From Roseovarius litorisediminis (GTDB lineage: Bacteria; Pseudomonadota; Alphaproteobacteria; Rhodobacterales; Rhodobacteraceae): DNA of 64,000 bases. A model generated the notes under the pieces. It searched no databases. It was not told the origin of the DNA and saw nothing but the letters and a program-made list of their open reading frames with translations. Both the position numbers and the translations under genes were made by a program. Positions 7,451-16,859 of this stretch are shown here, in pieces. The stretch's first letter is position 1, and every line of letters starts with the position of its first letter. The stretch is from NCBI RefSeq assembly GCF_900172295.1, contig NZ_FWFL01000011.1, positions 61,076 to 125,075 of the forward strand, written 5' to 3'.

Positions 7451-8782
7451 TTATTCGTCGTTCAGTGCCTCAATGGCTTTTTCCAGATCGTCTTTGCTGA
7501 TTTCTTTGTCTTTGACGTCAGCCTTTGCGACCACATGATCGACAACCTTATCTTCAAAAATCGGAGCACGCATTTGCTGACGCATCTGCGGGTTTTTCTG
7601 TACGAATTCAAAAAACTCACGCTCTTGCCCCGGATACTGACGCGCCTGGTTCATCACCGCCTGAGTCATCTCGGCATCGGTCACTTCGATCTCGGCTTTC
7701 TGCCCCAGGTCGGCTAGCAACAGCCCCAGACGTACGCGGCGCGCAGCCAGGGTATTATGCTCGTCTGTGGTTTCGATTTCCGGGTGGTCATGGCCCTGCA
7801 CGTCAGGGTTTTCCTCATGCCACATCTGATGGGCAATCTGTTTGGCTTCGGTTTCAACCATGGTCGGCGGAAGCTCAAAGCTGACTTTCTCGTCCAGCGC
7901 GTCTAGCAGACCGCGTTTCAGGATCGCACGGGCAGCGCCCGCGTATTCCTGCTCCAGACGCTCGCGGATCTGTGTCTTCAGACCCTCCAGGTCTTCCGCA
8001 CCGTATTTCTGAGCAAGCTCGTCGTTGATCTCAGCGGCAGCCGGGGCTTTTACGGATTTGATCGTGCAGTTGAAAACCGCTTCTTTACCGGCAAGGTGCT
8101 CGGCCTGATACTCTTCAGGGAAGGTCACGGTCACATCTTTTTCTTCACCCGCCTTTACACCAACCAACTGTTCTTCAAAGCCGGGGATAAAGCTGTTTGA
8201 TCCCAGTGTCAGCGGGTAATCTTCGGCGCTGCCACCTTCAAACGCTTCTCCGTCAACCTTGCCGACGAAGTCGATCACAACCTGATCGCCGTCTTTGGCC
8301 TTGCTGCCCTTCTTGCGATCTTTGAAGTCCTGGGCGCTTTCCGCCAGATTGCCAAGTGCCTCTTCAACACCCGCATCGTCGGCCTTGGCAACCAGTCGTT
8401 CCAGCTTGATTGACGTCAGGTCAATCTCGGGAATTTCCGGCAGTGCCTCATAGGTCAGCTCGACCTCGACGTCGTCGCCCTCTTTCCATTCCTGGTTGGC
8501 CATCTTGACGTCAGGCTCGAACGCCGGGCGTTCACCCTTTTCCTCAAAATGCTTGGACATGGCGCCATCGACAGTTTCCTGCATGGCTTCACCCAGAACG
8601 CTCTGACCAAATTTCTTCTTGATCAACGCCAGTGGTACCTTGCCTTTGCGAAAACCCTTCAGTTCGATATCGGGCTGCGCATCTTTCAGCTTCTGCATCA
8701 CCTTGTCGTCCAGGTCCTTGGCGGACAGGATCATCTTATAGGCGCGCTTTAGGCCTTCGTTCAGTGTTTCGGTGACCTGCAT
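7451..8782 (-). CDS. tig: Trigger factor (ribosome-associated chaperone, PPIase)
   Basis: A 443-residue trigger factor of normal length. The ribosome-docking signature GFRKGKVP sits at residues 43-50. The FKBP-type prolyl isomerase domain spans about 150-245 ([25 protein letters not shown]), and the helical chaperone arms make up the rest. It binds at the L23 exit of the 50S subunit and shields nascent chains. ATG 8782 is chosen because GAGGA precedes it and it gives the classic [13 protein letters not shown] start; upstream in-frame codons add 30 atypical residues. It is monocistronic in this window: converging luxI lies on one side and a 410-bp gap on the other. Confidence 0.97.
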   Translation of the reverse strand: MQVTETLNEGLKRAYKMILSAKDLDDKVMQKLKDAQPDIELKGFRKGKVPLALIKKKFGQSVLGEAMQETVDGAMSKHFEEKGERPAFEPDVKMANQEWKEGDDVEVELTYEALPEIPEIDLTSIKLERLVAKADDAGVEEALGNLAESAQDFKDRKKGSKAKDGDQVVIDFVGKVDGEAFEGGSAEDYPLTLGSNSFIPGFEEQLVGVKAGEEKDVTVTFPEEYQAEHLAGKEAVFNCTIKSVKAPAAAEINDELAQKYGAEDLEGLKTQIRERLEQEYAGAARAILKRGLLDALDEKVSFELPPTMVETEAKQIAHQMWHEENPDVQGHDHPEIETTDEHNTLAARRVRLGLLLADLGQKAEIEVTDAEMTQAVMNQARQYPGQEREFFEFVQKNPQMRQQMRAPIFEDKVVDHVVAKADVKDKEISKDDLEKAIEALNDE

Positions 8783-8806
8783 TGTTCGTCCTCTCATATG
8801 CATTAG

Positions 8807-8826
8807 GCCGCGGAGGCGTCCGCGGC
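8807..8826. repeat. GC-rich inverted repeat in the tig leader
   Basis: GCCGCGGA (8807-8814) and TCCGCGGC (8819-8826) form a perfect 8-bp stem with a GGCG loop, 25 bases upstream of the tig start codon. It would fold in the tig 5' untranslated RNA; any role is unknown. Confidence 0.4.
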
Positions 8827-8985
8827 GGTCAAAATCAGGGGCCGTTCTAGGTGTGCCGCGCCCGGCTTGCAAGCAGAGTCTTGCGAATTGGGCGGCGTAA
8901 AACCTCTGCCTGCCCGATCTGCGAGAAAAGCAACCGAAAAGCCGTCATGAATCCGCTTCCAGGGCCGAGCCATGAGCGGGGATAA

Positions 8986-9096
8986 ACATGTGTTGGGGCC
9001 GATCAGAAAAAGATTTTACACCTGCCCGCATCGTTCGGCTTTCTTCTCTTGGGCGCTGGCGGTCTGGCCGGTCTGCGTCGTCTGAAAAAGACATAA
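8986..9096 (+). pseudogene. Remnant of a VPLPA-CTERM secreted protein (sorting signal only)
   Basis: A 36-codon open frame with no start codon reads ...LHLPASFGFLLLGAGGLAG then LRRLKKT and stops at 9094-9096. The LPA motif, the hydrophobic helix and the Arg/Lys-rich end are the layout of VPLPA/PEP-CTERM C-terminal sorting signals, which direct exported proteins to an exosortase. A stop codon sits directly upstream in frame (8983-8985), and no signal peptide or protein body is visible on the plus strand between tig and this point. A terminator follows 25 bp later. I read it as the tail of a gene whose body was deleted. Confidence 0.6.
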
Positions 9097-9121
9097 GACT
9101 GACGGTTCTGTGAAAACCATG

Positions 9122-9153
9122 AAAAGGCCGCGCTTCCGGGCGCAGCCTTTTTC
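9122..9153 (+). terminator. Terminator after the sorting-signal remnant
   Basis: AAAGGCCGCGC (9123-9133) pairs with GCGCAGCCTTT (9140-9150) with one mismatch and is followed by TT. It has no intact plus-strand gene to serve, which fits a gene remnant just upstream. Confidence 0.7.
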
Positions 9154-9192
9154 TATGGGGGCAGACGGACCTTAAGTTGCAGAAACTGTCGC

Positions 9193-10176
9193 TTACACTG
9201 CGCCCGCCAACCCCTGCACCTGCGCCCAGACGGCCTCTTCCAGATCAACCGGGTCCATGGCTTGCTTGCCCTGCCCCGGCATCCGCGCACCTTCGTCCAT
9301 GGCAACACCTTCAGCCACCTGTTCCAGACGATCGTAAAACGCGCCTGAAACGTCAGGGTCCATCAGCAGATAGAACTGGCCCAGATCATGCGGTGGCCCC
9401 TCGGGCGCCTTCAACGGCTTCACATCGCGGCTGACCACGCCGCCGGTCATGCCCGCCGCCAGCAATTCGGCCATCAGGCCAAAACCCCAGCCCTTGTAGC
9501 TGCCCATGCTGACCAGCGATCCGGCCAGCGCCGCCTCGGGGTCGGTTGTGGGGTTGCCCGCCGCATCCACGGCCCAGCCCTTGGGGATGCTTTCGCCTGC
9601 CGCCTTGGCCATGGTGATCTTGCCCAATGCCACCGTGGTGGTGGACTGGTCAAACTGCATTGCAATTCCGCCCGTGCCGTCGGGCACGGAAAACGCAATC
9701 GGATTGGTGCCGATCACACGGGTCTTGCCGCCCGGTGGCGCCACGATGGGCGAGGCATTGGTCATTCCAATTGCAACCAGCCCCTGCATGGCAATCTGTT
9801 CAGTGAAATACCCCAACGACGTGCAGGTATGCGCGTGACCAACTGCCAGGCTGGCGGTGCCGCATTCCCGTGCCGCTGCCAGCGCCTCGGGCAGCGCCCG
9901 CGCAAACGCAGCCTGGGCAAAGCCATATTTTGCATCCACCATCACCGCACCGGGTCGGGGCCGCGTCACCACAGGCTCGGCATCGCCTTTGACCCGTCCG
10001 GTTTCCAGCTGTTTGCAATAGCTTTCCAGATAGTACAGCCCACAGATCTTGTTGCCGACAGATTCAGCCTTGCGCACCGCGCGGGCCACTTCATCTGCAA
10101 CCCATGGCGCCGCGCCATGCCGTTGCAACGCTGTCTTTGTGGTTTGTTCAATGTCGTTCAGGGAAATCTGTACCAT
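9193..10176 (-). CDS. Ldh/MDH2-family NAD(P)-dependent 2-hydroxyacid dehydrogenase
   Basis: A 327-residue oxidoreductase of the malate/L-lactate dehydrogenase family that is unrelated to classical LDH. It includes sulfolactate, ureidoglycolate and delta-1-piperideine-2-carboxylate (imine) dehydrogenases/reductases. Visible family features are the GHAHTCTSLGYF segment holding the catalytic histidine, the GMTNASPIVAPPGG cofactor loop, GTNPIAFSVP, and the GSYKGWGFGLMAELL block near residue 225. ATG 10176 has GGAGGCG directly upstream and starts the usual MVQISLNDIEQ. No pathway genes lie nearby, so the substrate cannot be fixed. It sits 132 bp beyond lolD in the same direction and may be separately transcribed. 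Confidence 0.85.
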   Translation of the reverse strand: MVQISLNDIEQTTKTALQRHGAAPWVADEVARAVRKAESVGNKICGLYYLESYCKQLETGRVKGDAEPVVTRPRPGAVMVDAKYGFAQAAFARALPEALAAARECGTASLAVGHAHTCTSLGYFTEQIAMQGLVAIGMTNASPIVAPPGGKTRVIGTNPIAFSVPDGTGGIAMQFDQSTTTVALGKITMAKAAGESIPKGWAVDAAGNPTTDPEAALAGSLVSMGSYKGWGFGLMAELLAAGMTGGVVSRDVKPLKAPEGPPHDLGQFYLLMDPDVSGAFYDRLEQVAEGVAMDEGARMPGQGKQAMDPVDLEEAVWAQVQGLAGAV

Positions 10177-10308
10177 GTCGCCTCCGGATGCTTCGGGCGT
10201 GACATTGGTCCAGGCGGGTCGTGCCGTCAATCGCAACCACCCAAAGCCTCTGGTATTTCAGCGAAGATATAGAATATTAGCAGAACCCACTGAAAAACTT
10301 AAAACACC

Positions 10309-10992
10309 TCAGCCGGGTACAACCCTGCCCTGATCCAGCCGCACCACGCGATCCATCCGTGCCGCCAGTTCAAGATTATGGGTGGCGATCAGCGCCGACA
10401 GGCCGGTGCCCCGCACCAGTTCTACCAATGTATCAAACACCTGATCCGACGTCGCCGGATCCAGATTGCCCGTGGGTTCATCCGCCAGCAGCAGCCGCGG
10501 CTCATTGGCCAGCGCCCGGCAGAACGCCACCCGCTGCTGTTCGCCCCCGGACATGGCCGAGGGCCGGTGATCGGCCCGTTCACCCACACCGACCCGTGCC
10601 AGCAGGTCACAGGCGCGTGTCAGCGCCTCACCGCGCGGCACACCATCGGCAAGTTGCGGCAATACGACATTTTCGCAGGCGGTAAATTCGGGCAGCAGAT
10701 GGTGAAACTGATAGATAAACCCCACATCCTGCCGCCGCGCCACCGTGCGCCGCCGGTCACTTAACCCCGTCATATCCACGCCGCCGATTTCAACCGTTCC
10801 CGCATCGGGCGTATCCAGCAGCCCCGCAATATGCAAAAGCGTCGACTTGCCCGCACCCGAAGGAGCGACCAGCGCCACCATCTCGCCTCTGGCAAGTTCC
10901 AGGTCGGCACCGTCCAGAACCGTCACCTCACCGGTCTGGCCCTTCTTATAGGTCTTTTTAAGACCGCTCAGCCGCAGCATCACCTCACTCAT
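10309..10992 (-). CDS. lolD: Lipoprotein-releasing ABC transporter ATPase LolD
   Basis: A 227-residue ATPase of the LolCDE complex, which extracts outer-membrane lipoproteins from the inner membrane and hands them to LolA. Walker A (APSGAGKST) is at about 43-51, followed by a Q-loop ([18 protein letters not shown]), the LolD-like signature [15 protein letters not shown], Walker [13 protein letters not shown], and the H-loop ATHNLELA. The gene overlaps the end of lolC by 8 bases (ATGAGTGA), which indicates translational coupling. The window contains several lipoproteins that would be substrates. Confidence 0.95.
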   Translation of the reverse strand: MSEVMLRLSGLKKTYKKGQTGEVTVLDGADLELARGEMVALVAPSGAGKSTLLHIAGLLDTPDAGTVEIGGVDMTGLSDRRRTVARRQDVGFIYQFHHLLPEFTACENVVLPQLADGVPRGEALTRACDLLARVGVGERADHRPSAMSGGEQQRVAFCRALANEPRLLLADEPTGNLDPATSDQVFDTLVELVRGTGLSALIATHNLELAARMDRVVRLDQGRVVPG

Positions 10993-12301
10993 AGCGCAGT
11001 GCCTCCACCGGGTTCAGCCGCGCCGCCCGCCGCGCCGGAAAGATCGTCACCACAAAGCTTAACCCCAAAGACAGGGCAACCGCACTGGCGACATCGCCAA
11101 ACTGCAGCTTGGCTGGCAGATGATAAATCCCCCGGATCGACGGGTCCCAGACCTGCCCACCCATCATCACGTTCACAAAGCTGAAAATCGGATCGATATA
11201 GATCGCAAAGAGACACCCCAGGATCACCCCCATCAGGGTGCCGATCAGCCCGGTGAACGCCCCACAGATGAAAAACACCCGCAGCACCGACCCTTCGGTC
11301 AGGCCCATGGTGCGCAGGATGCCGATGTCGCGCCCCTTGTTCTTGACCAGCATGATCAGCCCGCTGGTGATGTTCATTGCGGCAATCAGCACAAGAATCG
11401 ACAGGATGATGAACATCACATTGTCTTCCACCTCCAGCGCCCGCAGAAACCCGCCGCTGGCATCCTGCCAGGTCCAGACCAGCGCCCGGTCTCCGGCGGC
11501 GCGCAGCAGGGACAGCGCCAGATCGTCTACCGCCTCGGGGTCTTCTACCATCACTTCCAGCTCATCCGCCCGCCCCTCACGGTTGAAATAGCTTTGTGCC
11601 TCGGCAAACGGCAGGTACACCCGCACCTTGTCGATGTCATACCGCCCGGCAGAAAAGATATAGGCCACCTCGTAGGCGTTGATCCTGGGGCTGGTGCCAA
11701 AGGCGGTCTTGACCCCGTTGGGCGAGATCAGCTTGATCCGGTCGCCCAGCCCCACGTTAAGATCCTGCGCCACGCCCGATCCGATGGCGATGGGCCAAAG
11801 GCCTGTCTCAACGTCCTTGCCCCTGCCGAAATCATCAATCGCCCCGCGCGCCGTTTCAGCGTTGGCAATCCGCGGAATCGTCTTGAGGTTCTCCAGTGTG
11901 ATGCCAAACACCTGCACACCCGCGTTGCGATCGCGCGCGTTTGCCATCACCTGGCCTTTGACCAGCGGCGCCACCCGTGTCACCCCCGGCACCTCGCGCA
12001 CCCGTGCGGCCATAGCCTCATAATCCTTCAGGGTTCGGTCAACCTGGCCGGTCTGCGCGTCCGTCTCGCCTGCGTTGTAGACGGTCACATGCGCGTTCGA
12101 GCCCAGGATCGTATCAACAAATTCAGCCCGAAAACCTGAACGCACCGCCAGCGTCGCAATCAGCGCAAAGACCGCCAGCGTGATGCCGATCAGGCTGATC
12201 CATGTCATCACACTGACACCCCCCTCAGCCCGCTTGGCCCTCAGGTAACGCCAGGCGATCATCCATTCAAAAGGGGCAAAAGGGGCGGGCGAAGATGCCA
12301 T
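10985..12301 (-). CDS. lolC: Lipoprotein-releasing system permease LolC/LolE
   Basis: A 438-residue inner-membrane permease with the FtsX-like layout. A first helix (about 28-50, [20 protein letters not shown]) is followed by a large periplasmic MacB-like domain, then three helices in the last 150 residues ([53 protein letters not shown]). Alphaproteobacteria usually have one LolC/E-type gene that serves both permease roles. ATG 12301 gives the normal N-terminus [14 protein letters not shown] and has GGAG upstream; upstream in-frame codons add 70 atypical residues. It is coupled to lolD downstream and divergent from the nitrilase gene. Confidence 0.94.
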   Translation of the reverse strand: MASSPAPFAPFEWMIAWRYLRAKRAEGGVSVMTWISLIGITLAVFALIATLAVRSGFRAEFVDTILGSNAHVTVYNAGETDAQTGQVDRTLKDYEAMAARVREVPGVTRVAPLVKGQVMANARDRNAGVQVFGITLENLKTIPRIANAETARGAIDDFGRGKDVETGLWPIAIGSGVAQDLNVGLGDRIKLISPNGVKTAFGTSPRINAYEVAYIFSAGRYDIDKVRVYLPFAEAQSYFNREGRADELEVMVEDPEAVDDLALSLLRAAGDRALVWTWQDASGGFLRALEVEDNVMFIILSILVLIAAMNITSGLIMLVKNKGRDIGILRTMGLTEGSVLRVFFICGAFTGLIGTLMGVILGCLFAIYIDPIFSFVNVMMGGQVWDPSIRGIYHLPAKLQFGDVASAVALSLGLSFVVTIFPARRAARLNPVEALRYE

Positions 12302-12563
12302 GAACGGCTCCGGGGTTTGTTTCGCGCAGACACTGCGTTTTGTGGGCGGTGGCGTCAAGAAGACAGGGCAGCTTTCCGCCTCAGATAAAACGCACGGCCC
12401 CAAAGGCAATCGTCGCACCCGTTCACAATTGCTGCTTGAACGCGATTCTCCAAGGTCGCGCAAAACGGTTAAATCTCTGTAAAATAACGATTTCCCGACA
12501 TTTAAATCCATTGTGTGCTATGTACCTCAAACGTTACGGCATACCGCAGGATTGGAGAGCCCG

Positions 12564-13496
12564 ATGAAACTTTCGGTCGTACAACAACCGCCGGTCTATC
12601 TGGACCTGGCAAAATCAATGGAACGCGCGGTCGAACTTGTCGCCGCTTCGGCAAAGCAGGGCTGCCAGATGGTGGTCTTCCCCGAGGCTTGGCTTCCCGG
12701 CTACCCGACGTTTGTCTGGCGTATGGCTCCCGGTGCGGGAATGGGCAAAACCGACGCGCTTTATGCCTTGTCGCAAGCCAATTCAGTGGACCTGTCCAGA
12801 AATGGCCTTGCCCCCCTGCAAGAGGCCGCCCGCGACCATGGCACGGTCATCGTTCTGGGGTATCAGGAGGTCGATGGCGCGGTCAGCGGCAGCACGCTGT
12901 ACAACAGCTGCGCGATCATTGATGCCGATGGCCGGATTGCCAACAACCACCGCAAACTCATGCCCACCAACCCCGAACGCATGGTCTGGGGCTTTGGCGA
13001 CGGATCGGGCCTGAACGTGGTCGATACCGCCGTTGGCCGCGTTGGTGCCCTGCTCTGTTGGGAAAATTACATGCCTTTGGCACGATATGCGCTTTATGCC
13101 CAAAATATCGACATCTATGTCGCGCCCACGTGGGACAGCGGCGACACATGGCTTGCCACCATGCAACATATCGCACGCGAAGGCGGGTGTTGGGTCATTG
13201 GCTGTGCAACCGCTCTGGAGGCCAGCGATATTCCCGAAGACATTCCTTACCGGGATGAACTCTTTCCGAGCAATGATGAATGGGTGAACCCCGGTGATGC
13301 GGTCGTCTACCAACCTTTCGGCGGTCTCTCGGCTGGTCCGATGCACAAGGAAAAGGGGCTGCTGGTCACCGATATCGATCCCGCCGCCGCCCGCGCCTCG
13401 CGCCGGAAATTCGATGTTTCCGGCCACTACGCCCGGCCCGACGTGTTCACCCTGACTGTCAACCGCGCCAAACAATCGCCGGTCGAGTTCGAATAA
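12564..13496 (+). CDS. Nitrilase (branch 1 carbon-nitrogen hydrolase)
   Basis: A 310-residue nitrilase-superfamily enzyme with the full catalytic triad: E41 in FPEAWLPGYP, K131 in NHRKLMPT and C165 in LLCWENYMPLAR. The CWENYMP signature is that of true nitrilases, which turn R-CN into a carboxylate and ammonia, rather than of amidases. The family forms spiral oligomers in the cytosol. ATG 12564 has GGAGAG upstream and matches the family start. The gene is divergent from lolC with 262 bp between. No aldoxime dehydratase or nitrile hydratase genes are nearby, so whether the substrate is aliphatic or aromatic is unknown. Confidence 0.9.
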   Translation: MKLSVVQQPPVYLDLAKSMERAVELVAASAKQGCQMVVFPEAWLPGYPTFVWRMAPGAGMGKTDALYALSQANSVDLSRNGLAPLQEAARDHGTVIVLGYQEVDGAVSGSTLYNSCAIIDADGRIANNHRKLMPTNPERMVWGFGDGSGLNVVDTAVGRVGALLCWENYMPLARYALYAQNIDIYVAPTWDSGDTWLATMQHIAREGGCWVIGCATALEASDIPEDIPYRDELFPSNDEWVNPGDAVVYQPFGGLSAGPMHKEKGLLVTDIDPAAARASRRKFDVSGHYARPDVFTLTVNRAKQSPVEFE

Positions 13497-13616
13497 GACC
13501 GACCCGCAGTTCGCACCATGCGATGCGTTCTGTGCGACCACATTGGTTTCTGACCCCCTGTCAGGCAGGTGAAGCGCACGTATTAAATCATCTGAAAATA
13601 GCCCGACAGAGTTGTA

Positions 13617-13704
13617 TTTTGTACGTTTTGTACGCCGGCAGCCAAAAATTCGGATGCCAGCGTACGAAATTCACGTACAAAACGTACGGATCGTACAAAA
13701 CAGG
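13617..13704. repeat. GTAC dyad element, copy 1
   Basis: Two tandem TTTTGTACG units (13617-13634) are followed by a 26-base spacer, CGTACGAAATTCA, and then three CGTAC-N4 units (13674-13700). GTAC occurs at 13621, 13630, 13662, 13675, 13684 and 13693. The 14-mer at 13621-13634 is the exact reverse complement of 13674-13687. A second copy with the same spacing lies at 59164-59251. It fills the space between the 3' ends of the nitrilase and DUF2937 genes and ends 5 bases from the DUF2937 stop codon. Function unknown. Confidence 0.85.
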
Positions 13705-13705
13705 C

Positions 13706-14215
13706 TCAGGCGGGATGGCCCTCAGCCCGACGCCGCCGGAACAGTCTGGCCAAACCGCCCAACAGGATGCTTAACACACCATACCCGGTCAAATAGCCTA
13801 CCGCCGCCAGCCCCAGCCCCTGCGGGGTCAGCGGGACCGCCGGTTGAAAATCGGACAGGGCCTGCCTTGCAACTCCGGAATCTGTAAAGCGCCAGAAATT
13901 CAACACCTTATCGGCCATCGCTGACCCTTTCAAAACCTCGAGATCATTGGTCAGCCGGTCATATCGCTCCAGCACATATCCCATCGAAAGCGCCTGAGCC
14001 TGAGCCATTTTTCCACCCTGGCGCAAATCTTCCATGGCGGTGTCACGGCTCAACCCAAGGCTCTCTGCATCCGCATCGAACCGCGCCACCACATGCGAAA
14101 GTTCGTCCACAGCACCTGAAAGGCGCTGCATATACTGTTGAGAATACTCAGGAAATTGCGAAAGCCCGGCGGCGCCAGCCAAGCCGCCCGCCAATGCGAG
14201 TACCTTGATAAACAT
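13706..14215 (-). CDS. DUF2937 family membrane protein
   Basis: A 169-residue protein with an N-terminal hydrophobic segment (MFIKVLALAGGLAGAAG) directly followed by the family hallmark LSQFPEYSQQYMQRLSGAVDEL, a helical middle region and a C-terminal membrane segment (about 140-160) before an Arg-rich end. DUF2937 proteins have no known function. ATG 14215 is supported by GAGGCAGAG upstream. It starts 38 bp after proS on the same strand and is probably its operon partner. The stop codon is 5 bases from the GTAC dyad element. Confidence 0.85.
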   Translation of the reverse strand: MFIKVLALAGGLAGAAGLSQFPEYSQQYMQRLSGAVDELSHVVARFDADAESLGLSRDTAMEDLRQGGKMAQAQALSMGYVLERYDRLTNDLEVLKGSAMADKVLNFWRFTDSGVARQALSDFQPAVPLTPQGLGLAAVGYLTGYGVLSILLGGLARLFRRRRAEGHPA

Positions 14216-14253
14216 CTGCTCTGCCTCGTTTTTTTGCAGAGCAGTATACCCGA

Positions 14254-15645
14254 TTACACCCAAGTGTGGAATGATTGCTTTGCCATCGGCTGGGCAATGT
14301 TATGGTGATGATGCGGGTGATAGATTTCTAAAATCTTTTCAATGGCTTGCTGCGGGGGCATTTCAACGCTTTCCCCCGTACGGCGGCTGGTCAGCTCGAC
14401 CACACCGTTTTTCAGGCCCCGCGGCCCGACCGTAATCCGCCAGGGCAGTCCGATCAGGTCCATCGTCGCAAACTTGCCGCCTGCCCGCTCGTCCCGATCG
14501 TCATATAAAGCTTCTAAACCAACAGCTTGCACGGCTTTGTAAAGGCTTTCACAGGCGGCGTCCGCCTCGGTATCACCCTGCTTGAGATTGACAATGCCCA
14601 CATGATACGGCGTCACCCCTTCGGGCCAGATGATCCCCTTGTCGTCATGACTGGCCTCAATGATCGCCCCGACAAGGCGGCTGACCCCAATCCCGTGGCT
14701 GCCCATATGCACCGGTACCGGCTTGCCGTCCGGGCCCTGCACCGTGGCGCCCATTGCCTCGGAATACTTTGTTCCGAAATAGAAAATCTGCCCAACCTCG
14801 ATTCCACGGGCTGTCCGCCTGCGGTCTTCGGGTATCTTGTTGAACTCGGCTACGTCGTGGGTTTCATCCGTCCGGGCATACCTGCTGGTGAACTCTTCAA
14901 GAACGGCCTGACACTGTTCAACAGAATCGTAATCCAGTTCCCGGTCACCAAATTTGAGATCGGTAATCTGGCTGTCATAGAACACTTCGGATTCACCCGT
15001 GTCAGCCAACACCAGAAATTCATGCGTATCATCCCCGCCGATCGGGCCGCTGTCAGCGCGCATCGGAATGGCCTGAAGCCCCATCCGTTCATATGTACGC
15101 AGGTAGCTGACCAAGTGGCGATTGTAAGAGTGAAGCGCGTCTTCTTTTGTTAAATCAAAGTTATAGCCATCTTTCATCAAAAATTCGCGGCCCCGCATCA
15201 CACCAAAGCGCGGGCGCACCTCGTCCCGAAATTTCCACTGGATATGGTAAAGCGTCAGCGGCAGATCTTTGTAGCTACCTACGTGCGAACGAAAAATATC
15301 TGTAATCAGTTCTTCATTCGTGGGCCCATACAGCATATCGCGCCCGTGGCGGTCGGTAATCCTGAGCATTTCAGCGCCATAATCATCATACCGCCCGCTT
15401 TCACGCCACAGGTCAGCGGATTGCAGCGTGGGCATCAACATAGGAATATGCCCGGCGCGCGCCTGCTCTTCGTGCACGATATTTTCCAGCTTGCGCAATA
15501 CCTTGAAACCTAAAGGCAGCCACGAGTAGATCCCGGCACTGGCCTGCTTGATCATCCCCGCACGCAGCATCAACCGATGGCTGACAATCTGCGCCTCGGC
15601 AGGGGTTTCCTTGAGAACGGGCAGAAAATAGCGGGACAGGCGCAT
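14254..15645 (-). CDS. proS: Prolyl-tRNA synthetase, short alphaproteobacterial type
   Basis: A 463-residue class II synthetase that charges tRNA-Pro. Motif 1 surrounds [12 protein letters not shown], motif 2 is [19 protein letters not shown], motif 3 is [13 protein letters not shown], and the anticodon-binding domain is at the C-terminus ([12 protein letters not shown]). The editing (INS) domain of the long bacterial form is absent, as expected for this group. The last 20 residues carry a histidine-rich stretch (HPHHHHN), an unusual tail. It is divergent from the perM-like gene and followed closely by the DUF2937 gene. Confidence 0.96.
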   Translation of the reverse strand: MRLSRYFLPVLKETPAEAQIVSHRLMLRAGMIKQASAGIYSWLPLGFKVLRKLENIVHEEQARAGHIPMLMPTLQSADLWRESGRYDDYGAEMLRITDRHGRDMLYGPTNEELITDIFRSHVGSYKDLPLTLYHIQWKFRDEVRPRFGVMRGREFLMKDGYNFDLTKEDALHSYNRHLVSYLRTYERMGLQAIPMRADSGPIGGDDTHEFLVLADTGESEVFYDSQITDLKFGDRELDYDSVEQCQAVLEEFTSRYARTDETHDVAEFNKIPEDRRRTARGIEVGQIFYFGTKYSEAMGATVQGPDGKPVPVHMGSHGIGVSRLVGAIIEASHDDKGIIWPEGVTPYHVGIVNLKQGDTEADAACESLYKAVQAVGLEALYDDRDERAGGKFATMDLIGLPWRITVGPRGLKNGVVELTSRRTGESVEMPPQQAIEKILEIYHPHHHHNIAQPMAKQSFHTWV

Positions 15646-15791
15646 GGTGGACCTCGGAAATTTGATGTTATCCCCCGTTTATGGCTTTGCGATATGGCAC
15701 ACAAGCCATGTTGCAGCCTTTTCGCGCCACTGCTCTTGAAAGCCGCGCGACCATGGGCGATGTGTAAGACAGACCAGAACCCGAGGTAGCG

Positions 15792-16859
15792 ATGGCCCTG
15801 CCCGTCAAGGATCAGATGAAATACTGGGGGATCGCTTCGGCGGTCTTCTTTGTGCTGCTCTGGTTCCTGGGCGATGTCATCCTGCCCTTCGTTCTGGGCG
15901 GAGCGATTGCCTATTTCCTTGATCCCGTCGCTGACCGGCTCGAAGCGATGAAATTCAGCCGGGCGGCCTCGGTTGCGATCATCACGCTTGTGGCGCTTTT
16001 GGTGTTCGTGATCATGGCCCTGCTGGTCGTACCGACACTGGTTGAACAGGCTATTGCGCTTTTCAACATCGCACCTCAGCTGGCGCAGGACCTGCAACAC
16101 TTTCTGACCGACAGGTTCCCGGACTTGCTTGACAGCAACTCGACAGTACACAAGACGTTGATTTCGCTGGGCGAAACCATCCGAGAGAGAGGCGGGCAAC
16201 TGCTGCAAACCGCGCTTAGTTCAGCGGCATCACTGCTTAATGTAGTGGTTTTGTTCGTCATCGTGCCGGTGGTGGCTTTCTACCTTCTGTATGACTGGGA
16301 TCATATGGTTGAAAAGGTCGACGACCTTCTGCCCCGCGATCACGCGCCCGTCATCCGCAAGCTGGCCACCGAGATTGACCAAACACTTGCAAGTTTCATC
16401 CGCGGCATGGGCACTGTAAGCTTAATTCTGGGCACCTATTACGCGGCGTCATTAATGCTAGTCGGATTGCAATTTGGTCTGGTCGTGGGCTTTATCGCCG
16501 GGCTTATCACCTTCATTCCATACGTTGGGGCGCTTGTTGGGGGCGCACTGGCCGTCGGGCTGGCATTGTTTCAGTTCTGGGGGGATTGGGTCTCGATCGG
16601 ACTTGTCGCAGGCATTTTCGTTCTTGGCCAGGTGATCGAGGGCAACATCCTGACCCCCCGTCTGGTAGGCAATTCGGTGGGATTGCATCCTGTCTGGCTG
16701 ATCTTTGCCTTATCGGTATTTGGCGCACTTTTCGGGTTTGTCGGCATGTTGGTCGCCGTCCCTGTCGCTGCATCTATTGGTGTTCTTGCCCGGTTTGCCC
16801 TTGGCCAATACAAGGACAGCCGCCTTTATCTTGGTCTGGCGGCGCGGGACGAAGAATAA
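15792..16859 (+). CDS. AI-2E/PerM-family transporter
   Basis: A 355-residue multi-helix permease: a pair of N-terminal helices (WGIASAVFFVLLWFLGDVIL), a helix near 60-80, an amphipathic central region, and about five helices after residue 150, including VGFIAGLITFIPYVGALVGG, a family hallmark. Members export AI-2-like molecules or sodium, or have unknown cargo. GAGGTAGCG precedes ATG 15792. The stop codon overlaps the hdaA start by one base (TAATG), so translation is coupled; this permease-hdaA-ppk-ppx order is familiar in alphaproteobacteria. Confidence 0.88.
   Translation: MALPVKDQMKYWGIASAVFFVLLWFLGDVILPFVLGGAIAYFLDPVADRLEAMKFSRAASVAIITLVALLVFVIMALLVVPTLVEQAIALFNIAPQLAQDLQHFLTDRFPDLLDSNSTVHKTLISLGETIRERGGQLLQTALSSAASLLNVVVLFVIVPVVAFYLLYDWDHMVEKVDDLLPRDHAPVIRKLATEIDQTLASFIRGMGTVSLILGTYYAASLMLVGLQFGLVVGFIAGLITFIPYVGALVGGALAVGLALFQFWGDWVSIGLVAGIFVLGQVIEGNILTPRLVGNSVGLHPVWLIFALSVFGALFGFVGMLVAVPVAASIGVLARFALGQYKDSRLYLGLAARDEE

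Noticed and set aside
12302..12511. A 70-codon N-terminal extension of lolC
   Set aside because: The extension lacks similarity to LolC/E, and ATG 12301 has its own ribosome-binding site and the normal N-terminus.
13617..13704. The GTAC element read as an ordinary terminator or CRISPR-like repeat
   Set aside because: There is no T run on either strand, and the units are 9 bp rather than repeat-spacer sized, with no spacer series.
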